A stretch of 64,000 nt of DNA from Candidatus Heimdallarchaeota archaeon (lineage in GTDB: Archaea > Asgardarchaeota > Heimdallarchaeia > Heimdallarchaeales > Kariarchaeaceae). Under the pieces are notes generated by a model. It saw only the letters and a list, made by a program, of their open reading frames with translations. It did not search any database and was not told where the DNA came from. Below, in pieces: positions 17,088 through 24,926 of this stretch; positions within the stretch are counted from its first letter, which is position 1; each line of letters starts with the position of its first letter. Position numbers and translations under genes: made by a program. The stretch spans positions 124,001 to 188,000 of the forward strand of contig JASBSB010000007.1 of NCBI GenBank assembly GCA_030149205.1, in the 5' to 3' direction.

Positions 17088-17344
17088 TGTCACTTAAAGA
17101 AAACAGCGAGCTTATTTTACTATTAACTAACGTGTGGTTTATGCTATTGGGATTATGTGGGATAATTGGAGGATTTGTGGTAACAATAGATCTTGCAAGA
17201 TCCTACATTGAAAATTTGGGGATTGGTGCTATGAAGGTGATGGTATCCTTCTTAGTGTTAGGGTTTTGGTTAATAATATGGTATACCCTTATGAGATTAA
17301 CCCTAGTTTCAAACTTGTCTGAGTTAAAAGCAGACAATAGTTAG
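17087..17344 (+). CDS. Small two-helix membrane protein in the glycan operon
   Basis: An 85-residue protein with hydrophobic segments at about 9-34 and 46-72 and polar ends. It overlaps the stop of the GlcNAc-1-P transferase-like gene by one base, which implies translational coupling. No family is recognised. From position it may be an accessory membrane factor for lipid-linked sugar synthesis; Alg14-type scaffolds are one analogy, but there is no sequence support. Confidence 0.6.
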   Translation: MSLKENSELILLLTNVWFMLLGLCGIIGGFVVTIDLARSYIENLGIGAMKVMVSFLVLGFWLIIWYTLMRLTLVSNLSELKADNS

Positions 17345-17437
17345 CAAAAATCGAATTAAATAAGTTAAGAAAATTAATGTACAAAATATTCTAAAGATAG
17401 AGAAATTATTTTAATAAGTTCTTCTCTCCTTGTACTC

Positions 17438-18370
17438 ATGGAGTTTGAAAAGGATTTAATTACACTAAAATCATATTCAAAGGAACAGATTCAGCACCTG
17501 CTTGAACTTTCAAGTAACGTTAAACAGAAAATGAAAAAGAAAGAGCTGTATCAACCTCTGAAGGGATATTCGATGTCAATGATTTTTCAAAAAAGATCAA
17601 CTAGAACTAGAGTAAGTACTGAGACGGGGATGGCCTATTTAGGAGGACATTCACTATTTTTAGGAAAGGATGATATTCAGCTTGGAAAGAACGAATCCTT
17701 AAAGGATACTGCTTTAGTACTCTCTCGGTTTAATGACCTAATACTTGCAAGGGTCTTCGCACATAGTGACGTTGAAGAGCTAGCAACCCATTCCAAAGTG
17801 CCTGTTATAAATGCACTTTCTGACACCTACCACCCTCTTCAGATACTTGCAGATTACTTGACTATCAGAGAGCATTTTGGAAAACTAGAGGGTTTAACTA
17901 TTGCATGGGTAGGGGATGGTAATAATGTTCTTCATTCATTTATGGTTTCTGCTGCAAAACTCGGTATTAATCTTAGGGTGACCACACCACATAATTTTCG
18001 CCCTAATTCAGAAATAATTGATTATGCTAAAACTTCCTCAAATGAGCATAACACTGAGTTTTTATTAACAGATGATCCGAAAGAGGGAGTCAAGGGTGCA
18101 GACATAATTGTAACTGACACGTGGGTTTCAATGGGACAAGATGAAGAATATGAGGCAAGAATCAAAGCTTTTAACGGTTATCAGGTGACGGAGGAGCTTG
18201 GGAAATTTGCAAATCCAAATTGGAAGTTTATGCATTGTTTACCTAGAAAACAACATGAGGTTAATGATGAGGTGTTTTACTCAAAGAGATCTATTGTGTT
18301 TGATGAGGCAGAAAACAGAATGTACACCGTTATGGCTGTAATTTTAGCTCTTTTAAGAATGGATAAGTAA
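17438..18370 (+). CDS. argF: Ornithine carbamoyltransferase
   Basis: Makes citrulline from ornithine and carbamoyl phosphate in arginine synthesis. The carbamoyl-phosphate loop STRTR is at 54-58, LGKNESLKDTA follows near residue 81, HPLQ near 131 and the ornithine-side MHCLPRK near 268. The 310-residue length is normal. TTATTTTA lies 28 bp upstream of the ATG with no Shine-Dalgarno, so the transcript is likely leaderless. No other arginine gene is nearby, so a catabolic role is also possible. Confidence 0.93.
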   Translation: MEFEKDLITLKSYSKEQIQHLLELSSNVKQKMKKKELYQPLKGYSMSMIFQKRSTRTRVSTETGMAYLGGHSLFLGKDDIQLGKNESLKDTALVLSRFNDLILARVFAHSDVEELATHSKVPVINALSDTYHPLQILADYLTIREHFGKLEGLTIAWVGDGNNVLHSFMVSAAKLGINLRVTTPHNFRPNSEIIDYAKTSSNEHNTEFLLTDDPKEGVKGADIIVTDTWVSMGQDEEYEARIKAFNGYQVTEELGKFANPNWKFMHCLPRKQHEVNDEVFYSKRSIVFDEAENRMYTVMAVILALLRMDK

Positions 18371-18483
18371 TCGAGGAATCAGTTCGGGAGGTGAAGCCTC
18401 TTACGAAAGCTTAAAAAAAAGGATTCTTGTAATTTAGTCTATGAAACAATGGGTTTGATTTATACATCTATCCATGTTTCTGT

Positions 18484-18609
18484 GTCTGAGTAGCTCAGCT
18501 GGTTAGAGCGCAAGACTCATAAGTAAAATAAAGGCAAGACACAACACTGTGAAATCTTGAGGTCGCGGGTTCGAGAAAAGTTTTTCTTTCGAAATTCCCG
18601 CCTCAGACA
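18484..18609 (+). tRNA. tRNA-Met(CAT), probably elongator, with two introns
   Basis: The acceptor GTCTGAG pairs with CTCAGAC, discriminator A. D-arm GCTC-AGCTGGTTA-GAGC and loop start CTCATA fit elongator methionine; a CAU-reading isoleucine tRNA cannot be fully excluded. Intron 1 is 32 nt (18522-18553), after position 37. Intron 2 is 20 nt (18576-18595), in the T-loop at 59/60. The joined T-arm is GCGGG-TTCGAGT-CCCGC. CCA is not encoded. Confidence 0.9.
18576..18595 (+). other. T-loop (59/60) intron of tRNA-Met
   Basis: This 20-nt intron sits in a BHB with outer helix GCGGG/CCCGC, central helix TTCG/CGAA, bulges AGA and ATT, and inner stem AAAG/CTTT with a five-T loop. Cutting after the second bulge base restores the loop TTCGAGT. 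Confidence 0.88.
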
Positions 18610-18670
18610 TAATCTATACTCAAAATACTTTAATATGTTTAATTTTAAGTAAGCCATCTATCTCTATAAT

Positions 18671-19474
18671 TTGTTTAAAGCAAGCCATCCATTTTCCGGG
18701 ATTATGACCACCTTATTTTCGATTATTATTACATCGAAAGTGACAAAGAACTTTGAAGTTATTGTGATCGTTGGGTCCTTAATCTTGCTTTCTCAGCTCA
18801 TAGTTGGGATTTCAAATGATTTTTTAGATTTAGAAACTGATAGACTATACCAACCAGACAAACCATTAGTTAATACCACAATATCTTCAACTCAAATAAA
18901 AATAGCATTGGGAATTTTGGGAGGGGGATTTATAACTCTTGGTTTCCTTTATACGACAGCTATTGGAGCTGTTGTTTTGACAATTGGAATTCTGAGTGGT
19001 CTTAGCTATAACCTTGGATTTAAACGCACAATCTATAGTCCTGGATCATACTTTCTCGCCTTTGGAATGCTTTTTTTGCTTCCTTTTACTTTTGTTAAAC
19101 CTGAGTTGATTTTTAGTGCATCACCAGTTTTTATGATTTCTGGTTTCATCTTAATTTTTCAAGGGCATATACTTAATTCCATAATTGATATTGATACTGA
19201 TAAAATTACGAGGAACTTTAATTTTGTTGTACAACTTGGTGAGAGAAACTCAGTATTCATTGTAATAATTGGAATGTTAGTTCAAATAATTTTAAACATT
19301 GATACTCTACCAGTGGCTTTAATTTTCCTAATCATGCTAATTTCATTAATGATGGTGTATAGAAATTCAAAGAGTTATCAAAAATATTATTATGGTTTTG
19401 TAGTTTTGGGTTTAATCGCAATCAGTCAAATAAAGTTGTTTACGCCCCCAACAGGAATTTCATCTTTTTGGTGA
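18671..19474 (+). CDS. UbiA-type prenyltransferase
   Basis: A 267-residue membrane enzyme with seven to eight hydrophobic segments. It has the two Asp-rich metal-diphosphate motifs of the family: NDFLDLETD near residues 56-64 and NSIIDIDTD near 167-175. It would transfer a prenyl chain to an acceptor such as geranylgeranylglyceryl phosphate, a quinone precursor or a porphyrin; sequence alone does not decide. The start is TTG (18671). Its stop codon lies inside the T-loop intron of the antisense tRNA-Asn gene, so the two genes share 32 bp. Confidence 0.82.
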   Translation: MFKASHPFSGIMTTLFSIIITSKVTKNFEVIVIVGSLILLSQLIVGISNDFLDLETDRLYQPDKPLVNTTISSTQIKIALGILGGGFITLGFLYTTAIGAVVLTIGILSGLSYNLGFKRTIYSPGSYFLAFGMLFLLPFTFVKPELIFSASPVFMISGFILIFQGHILNSIIDIDTDKITRNFNFVVQLGERNSVFIVIIGMLVQIILNIDTLPVALIFLIMLISLMMVYRNSKSYQKYYYGFVVLGLIAISQIKLFTPPTGISSFW

Positions 19475-19534
19475 TTTTGAACCTGTGACCTTCCGGTTAA
19501 CAGCCGGATGCTCTGCCAGCTAAGCTATGGAGGC
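19443..19534 (-). tRNA. tRNA-Asn(GTT) with a T-loop intron
   Basis: On the minus strand GCCTCCA pairs with TGGGGGC (one U:G pair), discriminator G, as expected for Asn. The anticodon stem TCCGG/CCGGA encloses CTGTTAA without an intron. A 19-nt intron (19457-19475) interrupts the T-loop at 59/60. The joined T-arm is ACAGG-TTCAAAT-CCTGT. The 3' third of the gene overlaps the end of the UbiA-like gene on the other strand. Confidence 0.88.
19457..19475 (-). other. T-loop (59/60) intron of tRNA-Asn
   Basis: Outer helix ACAGG/CCTGT, central helix TTCA/TGAA, bulges AAA and ATT; the inner stem is short (TC/GA). Cutting after the second bulge base restores TTCAAAT. The intron contains the complement of the UbiA stop codon. 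Confidence 0.82.
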
Positions 19535-19736
19535 ATGGAGCTGTGTTTACAGCAATCCGAATCAGCAACAATTCCTATTCTTAAAATCTTAACGAAAGAT
19601 TACGTTGATACTGATTTCTTTTGACACTCTACTAAACATTTCCATTGGTTAAAAATCCCTTTAGAAATAGATTCCAAAAGAAGTTTATTTCACAACTATT
19701 AAAAGCTAATATAAAGAACTTAATTTGAAATAGATT

Positions 19737-20387
19737 ATGTCAGCAAATCAGGGACAATATTCAGAAGAGTTAGGTCTTCAGTCTATAAAGAAAAGCATTG
19801 AAAATGAAGCCAAGTTGAGACATGACATTATACTCTCTGAGGGCAAAAAAGAAGCTGAGAAGATTATCAAAGAAGCGAAATCAGAGGCTGAAAAAACTAA
19901 AAATAAATTATTCAGCGATGCCAAAAATCAAGCAAATCAGCATAAACAACAGAGAATTTCCAAGATCAAGTTAGAATCACAGATGAACTTTCTTAAATTT
20001 AGAGAAGAGGTTATAGATAATATTTTGGTCGACCTACAAACAGATCTTCAAAAGTTTACTAAGACAAAAGAGTATCCAAAGGTTTTGGAAAGATTTTTGT
20101 TAGAGAGTGCATTAGCTATTGGAGGAGGTGACTTGGAGATTCTGATGAAAAAGGAAGATCAGACCCATCTAAGTGACGCTCTTTTGAGCAAAATTAGTAA
20201 AGAAGTTAACACAGAAATTGGAGTTGTGACGAAATTTAGTTTCGGGAAGCCATTAACTAACACTATTGGAGGGCTCAAGACTTTTAGAAAAGACGGGAAA
20301 ATTTTGGTTGATGACACCTTTGAAGCTCGAATTAATCGAAAAATCGATGTAATTAGAAACACTGTAGTTGAAAAGCTTCTGAGTTAG
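19737..20387 (+). CDS. atpE: A/V-type ATP synthase subunit E
   Basis: A peripheral stalk subunit of the archaeal ATP synthase. The N-terminal half (residues 12-95) is a long charged helix rich in Lys, Glu and Ala. The C-terminal domain ends with GGLKTFRKDGKILVDDTFEA and RINRKIDVIRNTVVEKL, the subunit E signature. The 216-residue length is normal. AATATAAA lies 26 bp before the ATG with no Shine-Dalgarno. The other ATPase subunits usually adjacent are absent; the neighbour is a signal-anchored protein. Confidence 0.88.
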   Translation: MSANQGQYSEELGLQSIKKSIENEAKLRHDIILSEGKKEAEKIIKEAKSEAEKTKNKLFSDAKNQANQHKQQRISKIKLESQMNFLKFREEVIDNILVDLQTDLQKFTKTKEYPKVLERFLLESALAIGGGDLEILMKKEDQTHLSDALLSKISKEVNTEIGVVTKFSFGKPLTNTIGGLKTFRKDGKILVDDTFEARINRKIDVIRNTVVEKLLS

Positions 20388-20397
20388 GTGAAATTTT

Positions 20398-20946
20398 GTG
20401 AAACTTAATAGACTACTGTTTTTATTTTTATTCCTTCTCTTATTATCTCAAGGTCAGACTGCAATAAATGGAGATGTCTTTATAGGGTATGGTGGTTATA
20501 TTTCTAGTCAACAGATTACTCAGGGCTCAACAGTGGTCTTTACTGGATCTGTCGATTATAACTCAACTCAGACAACAGCCAAAGTAAAATCTATGAACGT
20601 GAGTTTTATAATTTATTCTGCAAATGTGTTGATTTCAAGACATAATTTCACAAAGACATACGTCACAGCAGATCAACAATCCTTCGTTAAAAATCAAACT
20701 TTTACTGGCACTCTAAGAACGAAGATAGACCTTCCTCCATCAGCCTATAATGTTTCAATATCATTCGATATCGCTGAAGGGACGGGGTCTGTCTATAGCC
20801 AATATTATTCATTAAGAAACCAAACTGTGTATGTAATTGGACAAACAAATACAGGAAGGGTGTTACAAAACATCCTCATAGGTTTAACTATAATTGGAGG
20901 AATTGGTGTAATTTTTTATCTTTACAGAAGGTATTTTAGACGTTAG
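20398..20946 (+). CDS. Secreted type I membrane protein, unknown
   Basis: A 182-residue protein with a GTG start and a signal peptide (residues 1-23, Leu/Phe-rich). A Ser/Thr/Asn-rich beta-type outer domain with several N-x-S/T sites (for example NYT-like and NQT positions) follows. A single membrane segment (about 156-176) and a YRRYFRR tail end it. It follows atpE by 10 bp. No family is recognised; it shares its layout with the TRAP-beta-like gene at 48143-48841 but not its sequence. Confidence 0.65.
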   Translation: MKLNRLLFLFLFLLLLSQGQTAINGDVFIGYGGYISSQQITQGSTVVFTGSVDYNSTQTTAKVKSMNVSFIIYSANVLISRHNFTKTYVTADQQSFVKNQTFTGTLRTKIDLPPSAYNVSISFDIAEGTGSVYSQYYSLRNQTVYVIGQTNTGRVLQNILIGLTIIGGIGVIFYLYRRYFRR

Positions 20947-20976
20947 AATTTAAACTTTAATGAATTATTGGGAATT

Positions 20977-21795
20977 ATGAACCCAGAAATAATGGGTATA
21001 TTAAATCTCTCTCCAGATAGCCCAGTGGTTAGTTCAATATTTAAAGGGGATATTGAGAGAGATTTAGTGGATCGAGCAGAGAGGATGGTAGAAGAAGGGG
21101 CCTCTTATATTGATATAGGGGGTAATTCATCTTCCTCATTAGCAATCGAGATATCTCCATTAGAGGAGGAGAAAAGAATATTAGAAGCTGTGAAAATCCT
21201 TTGTGACAGTGGGTTCCAAGTTTCTGTTGATAGTTGGACTCCATCAATCCTAAAAAAGGCTCTTGATTTAGGGATTTCAGTAGTTAATGATATTTCAGGA
21301 GGTTCTAACCCCGAAATACTAAATTTAATAGAAACGTATAAACCAAAATACTGTGTTATGCATCAAATAACCAAACCCAAAATGCATTACTCTGTTAATC
21401 AAAATTTCCCACATTTGATTGAGAGAATTGTGAAAGACCTCAATAATGTTGGAGAGTACCTAATTTCAAAGGGAATCCCGAAGAAAAAAATTTATTTAGA
21501 TCCAGGATTTGGTTTTGGACGGGATGGTCACTCAAATATGGAAATTTTAAGACATTTAGAGGAACTAAAATTTTTGGGGTATCCAATATTGGTATCTGCA
21601 TCTAAAAAAGCATTTTTGGGGGAATATCTTCCTAATTTTAACCGTAGTCAGAAAGACCCCAGGTTATATGAAGCCACTTTAGCTTTTAATCTGTTACTAA
21701 TGTTAAAAGGGACGAGCGTATTAAGAGTTCATGATGTAAAGGGAATTGCAATCGTGAGAGACGTAGTTAAAGAATTTTTTAATGTAAAGCTGTAA
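20977..21795 (+). CDS. Dihydropteroate synthase-like protein
   Basis: A TIM-barrel pterin-binding protein. DHPS landmarks are [12 protein letters not shown] at the N-terminus, [10 protein letters not shown] near 46, [14 protein letters not shown] near 100, CVMHQ and YLDPGFGFG near 175. The family Lys of the pterin/pABA site may be in SASKKAFLG. It could act in a folate or methanopterin-like pathway, or in another pterin-dependent transfer. The ATG at 20977 fits the family N-terminus better than the frame opening at 20968. It overlaps the convergent glyA by 17 bp. Confidence 0.82.
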   Translation: MNPEIMGILNLSPDSPVVSSIFKGDIERDLVDRAERMVEEGASYIDIGGNSSSSLAIEISPLEEEKRILEAVKILCDSGFQVSVDSWTPSILKKALDLGISVVNDISGGSNPEILNLIETYKPKYCVMHQITKPKMHYSVNQNFPHLIERIVKDLNNVGEYLISKGIPKKKIYLDPGFGFGRDGHSNMEILRHLEELKFLGYPILVSASKKAFLGEYLPNFNRSQKDPRLYEATLAFNLLLMLKGTSVLRVHDVKGIAIVRDVVKEFFNVKL

Positions 21796-23053
21796 ACCCT
21801 GGATACAGGGGGAACTGGTCACAAAGTTCATTGACACCTTGTTTAATTTCTTGAAGAACGTTTTTGTCTTGATAATTATCTAATGTCTTCACTATAAACT
21901 CTCCAATTGTTTTCATTTCAGACTTTCCGAGACCTCGGGTGGTGAGAGCAGGAGTCCCAATTCGAATACCTGATGGATCGAAAGGTGTTCGTGTATCAAA
22001 GGGAATCATATTTTTGTTGGTGAAAATTCCAACCTCATCCAATGTTCTTTCTGCGATTTTTCCACCCATATTATATTTTGATATATCTAATAATATTAGA
22101 TGATTGTCTGTTCCTCCTGAAACCAATGTTGCACCATTTTCAATCAAACTCTCTGCTAAAGCCTTTGCATTAACCTTTATAGATTTAGCATATTCTATAA
22201 AATCTGGTTGAAGTGCCTCTTTAAATGAAACAGCCTTAGCTGCAATAATGTGATCCAGAGGCCCACCCTGCATTCCAGGAAAAACTGCCTTATTTATTGA
22301 TGCCTCATATTCTTCCTTTCCCATGATAATCGCTCCTCTTGGTCCCCTTAAGGTTTTATGGGTGGTTGTAGTCACTACGTCAGAATATGGGACAGGGTCA
22401 GGATGAACCTTTGCTGCAACAAGCCCAGCAATGTGTGCAATATCTGAAACCAAAAATGCATCAACTGAATCAGCAATTTCTTTAAAATGTTTAAAATCAA
22501 GCTCTCTTGAATATGCTGAAAAGCCAGCCATTATCAACTTCGGATTTGTTTCTTTAGCAATCATTTCAACCTTATTCATGTCAATTCTACCTGTCTCTTT
22601 TTCAACTCCGTACGAGTTGATCTTATAAAAATGACCTGAAAAGTTAACCTTATGACCATGAGTTAGATGACCCCCATGATCAAGTGACATACTTAAAATA
22701 GGGTCTCCTATTTCTATCAGGGCGAAGTATGTTTCCATGTTTGCAGAACTTCCAGAATGTGATTGGACATTGACAAAATCTGCACCGAATAGTTTTTTTG
22801 CCCTTGAAATTGCCAATTGCTCTGCCACATCGATATATTCGTTTCCTCCGTAGTATCTTTTTCCTGGATATCCTTCAGAATATTTATTCGTTAATACAGA
22901 CCCCATTGCCTCTAAGACAGCCTTTGAGACATAATTCTCCGAGGCAATCATTTCTAACCCTCTTCGACCTCTGTTTAGCTCATTGATCAGAACATCATAA
23001 ATTTCTTTGTCAGAATTATCCAATGAATTCAAAAACCAATCGTGATACATCAA
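21779..23053 (-). CDS. glyA: Serine hydroxymethyltransferase
   Basis: A PLP enzyme interconverting serine and glycine with a C1 carrier. Motifs: [35 protein letters not shown] (about 54-70), [20 protein letters not shown], the PLP Lys in [12 protein letters not shown] (near 232) and FPGMQGGP. The 424-residue length is normal. The start is ATG at 23053 or 23050. With gcvPA/PB/H and the DHPS-like neighbour, it points to folate- or pterin-linked C1 metabolism. tRNA-Leu lies 64 bp upstream on the same strand. Confidence 0.95.
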   Translation of the reverse strand: MMYHDWFLNSLDNSDKEIYDVLINELNRGRRGLEMIASENYVSKAVLEAMGSVLTNKYSEGYPGKRYYGGNEYIDVAEQLAISRAKKLFGADFVNVQSHSGSSANMETYFALIEIGDPILSMSLDHGGHLTHGHKVNFSGHFYKINSYGVEKETGRIDMNKVEMIAKETNPKLIMAGFSAYSRELDFKHFKEIADSVDAFLVSDIAHIAGLVAAKVHPDPVPYSDVVTTTTHKTLRGPRGAIIMGKEEYEASINKAVFPGMQGGPLDHIIAAKAVSFKEALQPDFIEYAKSIKVNAKALAESLIENGATLVSGGTDNHLILLDISKYNMGGKIAERTLDEVGIFTNKNMIPFDTRTPFDPSGIRIGTPALTTRGLGKSEMKTIGEFIVKTLDNYQDKNVLQEIKQGVNELCDQFPLYPGFTALH

Positions 23054-23116
23054 ATCTCATTGAATATATAATTCTTTAAGGATTTGGCTACAAGCTGAAT
23101 AAATTTGCAATTAAAA

Positions 23117-23221
23117 TGCTGAGGGGGGGAATTTCATTATTGATTATAATTTTGAACCCCCGAACCTCTATAGGATAAGGATCTGAACCTTACGCCGTTG
23201 ACCAAGCTGGGCGACCTCAGC
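23117..23221 (-). tRNA. tRNA-Leu(CAG) with a T-loop intron
   Basis: On the minus strand GCTGAGG pairs with CCTCAGC, discriminator A. The anticodon stem TAAGG/CCTTA encloses TTCAGAT, uninterrupted. A long variable arm fits leucine. A 20-nt intron (23131-23150) interrupts the T-loop at 59/60; the joined T-arm is GGGGG-TTCAAAT-CCCCC. Confidence 0.92.
23131..23150 (-). other. T-loop (59/60) intron of tRNA-Leu(CAG)
   Basis: Outer helix GGGGG/CCCCC, central helix TTCA/TGAA, bulges AAA and ATT, inner stem TTAT/ATAA. Cutting after the second bulge base restores TTCAAAT. This is the only intron in this tRNA. Confidence 0.88.
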
Positions 23222-23273
23222 AGTAATTTAAGTAGAAATTATAGTTATTTAAAACTCAGTATTGTTATTTAGT

Positions 23274-23834
23274 TTAAACCATAGTGCCCGATTTGTCGTA
23301 TGTAAATATTCCATCCATAAAGGTTTTAGGTGATTTTCTTCGTGATCCACGCAGTCTTGTTAGTTCCTGAATATTTGCACAGGTTTGACCTACATGTTCC
23401 TTATCAATTCCAGAAACAAATAAATTTTCACCATCTAATTTAATCTTTACATCTGGTAATGCCTTTGCAAATTTGGGTTTTCTCCCACCATAAAGGTTCT
23501 CTACTTTTACTGTTGTTCCAGAGGTTGAAACCTTAATTGGAAAGTGAGAAAATACGATTTTCATGCTATATTTATATCCTAATGTAACACCATTGATCAT
23601 GTTGTTGATATGAGCTACCACTGTTCCTAATAGGGCTTTTTCCTTTTTCTTCGGGAACAAAGTTGTCATAGTTAGAATATTATCATTGAATGTAATTTTA
23701 ATTCCTGTGTGTGTAAAGTCTTTTGTAAGACTTCCCAATTCACCTTTAATTGTAACCTCAGATCCTTTTAATGTGCAAGTAACTGCTTCTGGGATCTCTA
23801 TTTCTTTTTGTATTCTACCATACATAGCAATCAC
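23274..23834 (-). CDS. rpl6: 50S ribosomal protein uL6
   Basis: A large-subunit protein near the factor-binding site. Two related domains are visible: IPEAVTCTLKGSEVTIKGEL at the start and the second-domain VENLYGGRKPKFAKALPDVK, with the archaeal end GIDKEHVGQTCANIQELTR then RGSRRKSPKTFMDGIF. The length is normal. It follows uS8 by 2 bp in uS14-uS8-uL6, a fragment of the archaeal spc operon. The genes normally following it (eL32, eL19, uL18) are absent. Confidence 0.95.
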   Translation of the reverse strand: MIAMYGRIQKEIEIPEAVTCTLKGSEVTIKGELGSLTKDFTHTGIKITFNDNILTMTTLFPKKKEKALLGTVVAHINNMINGVTLGYKYSMKIVFSHFPIKVSTSGTTVKVENLYGGRKPKFAKALPDVKIKLDGENLFVSGIDKEHVGQTCANIQELTRLRGSRRKSPKTFMDGIFTYDKSGTMV

Positions 23835-23836
23835 AC

Positions 23837-24238
23837 TCAGTAAACATAGGCAAGCAGTCTACCACCAACGTGTTGATCAACTGCATCCCTTTGTGTCATC
23901 ACACCATTTGGTGTACTTAACACGAGAATTCCAAAATTCACTGCAGGAAGGTATTGCTTTTCAAATCTGTCAAATTCTGACACTTTTGCAGGTCTTCTAG
24001 GCTTAATTACTGCACATTTGTTGATTCTTCCCAACAACTGCACCTTAAACTGACCACCTTGTGCATCTTCTATCCTTTCAAACTCACCTACATATCCAGA
24101 TTTTTGTAATGTTGCAAGTACATTCTCTAACAGGTTACTAATAGGGCGTAAGTGAACGACCTTTCTTCCAAGTCTATCAAAGGTATTAATTTTATTTAGC
24201 GCATTTGCTAAAGGGTCTAGTAACATTGTATCATCCAC
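23837..24238 (-). CDS. rps8: 30S ribosomal protein uS8
   Basis: A small-subunit 16S rRNA-binding protein. The N-terminal DPLANALNKINTFDRLG and the C-terminal TPNGVMTQRDAVDQHVGGRL with a final LAYVY are typical of archaeal uS8. The frame opens with ATG at 24238, overlapping the uS14 stop. The ATG at 24226 (MLLDPLANAL) fits the family better and removes the overlap. It lies between uS14 and uL6. Confidence 0.95.
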   Translation of the reverse strand: MDDTMLLDPLANALNKINTFDRLGRKVVHLRPISNLLENVLATLQKSGYVGEFERIEDAQGGQFKVQLLGRINKCAVIKPRRPAKVSEFDRFEKQYLPAVNFGILVLSTPNGVMTQRDAVDQHVGGRLLAYVY

Positions 24239-24404
24239 CTCTTGTTCCTGAAGTTCGGAATCCTAAATCTTCCGCAATTTCTCTAAAACATCTTCGACAT
24301 ATCAGCAAATTTGCACGACGTATAATTCCGTGATGTGTCCCGCATCTTCTACATTTGCGGGTTCCTTCACCTACGGAACGCCCTTTCTTTTCTATTGTTC
24401 TCAT
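24231..24404 (-). CDS. rps14: 30S ribosomal protein uS14 (zinc-type)
   Basis: A 57-residue protein: MRTIEKKGRSVGEGTRKCRR, then CGTHHGIIRRANLLICRRCF, then a tail ending TSGTRGG. The two Cys pairs (C18/C21 and C36/C39) form the zinc site of archaeal uS14, and the basic flanks bind 16S rRNA. It starts at ATG 24404 with the GGAGTGAT Shine-Dalgarno region just upstream. It overlaps the first possible start of uS8. Its usual upstream neighbour uL5 is absent; tRNA-Asp lies 106 bp upstream. Confidence 0.93.
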   Translation of the reverse strand: MRTIEKKGRSVGEGTRKCRRCGTHHGIIRRANLLICRRCFREIAEDLGFRTSGTRGG

Positions 24405-24510
24405 AGTATCACTCCTTATTTCAATCAGGTCTAGTAACCTTAAAGCAGGATTAATTGAGATGATATTTCTTTATTTTAAAAGGTAAATATTGGTTACAGA
24501 AATTAATTTA

Positions 24511-24625
24511 CGCCTCCGCCGGGAATTTCACCAGTAAAGCTCAATTACTAAGATTTGAACCCGGGTCGAAAGAGTTCTGCAGAATATGACAGTCTTCCAT
24601 GATAGCCTAACTACACTACAGAGGC
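24511..24625 (-). tRNA. tRNA-Asp(GTC) with two introns
   Basis: On the minus strand GCCTCTG pairs with CGGAGGC, discriminator G. The anticodon GTC is at 24588-24590. Intron 1 is 12 nt (24575-24586), after position 37, with central helix CTGT/GCAG. Intron 2 is 29 nt (24525-24553), in the T-loop at 59/60. The joined T-arm is CCGGG-TTCAAAT-CCCGG. Confidence 0.9.
24525..24553 (-). other. T-loop (59/60) intron of tRNA-Asp
   Basis: The longest of the five T-loop introns, 29 nt. Outer helix CCGGG/CCCGG, central helix TTCA/TGAA, bulges AAT and ATT, and an inner stem that includes AGTAA/TTACT. Cutting after the second bulge base restores TTCAAAT. Confidence 0.85.
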
Positions 24626-24926
24626 ATTGTTTGTCGTAGATCACACGTAGTAATCATTGACAAGGTGAAATAAAATTGGTATAAAAAAAGATTTTCGATA
24701 GATTTGACATAAATTTGGATAAAATAAGCTTGAGATTAAAAAAAAATCAGTTTTGATTTCATATCTATCAATTTCTACTCAAAACCATAATAGCTTAATG
24801 CATCATATAAATTTTACTTGGGTTTAAGGACATAGACAATGTAGATGCATTAATGTTATTGATTTTCACTCGATTATAAATCGGCATGAGCTTCTAATTT
24901 AAATAAAATTTGTTGAATCAACCGTT
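24626..24926. other. Intergenic region between tRNA-Asp and an aminotransferase
   Basis: About 300 bp of A+T-rich sequence without a credible gene or RNA. It should hold the promoter of the minus-strand tRNA-Asp/uS14 side and that of the plus-strand aminotransferase. A TTTAAATAAA stretch (24899-24908) lies about 23 bp before the ATG at 24927, fitting a leaderless start. Confidence 0.5.
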
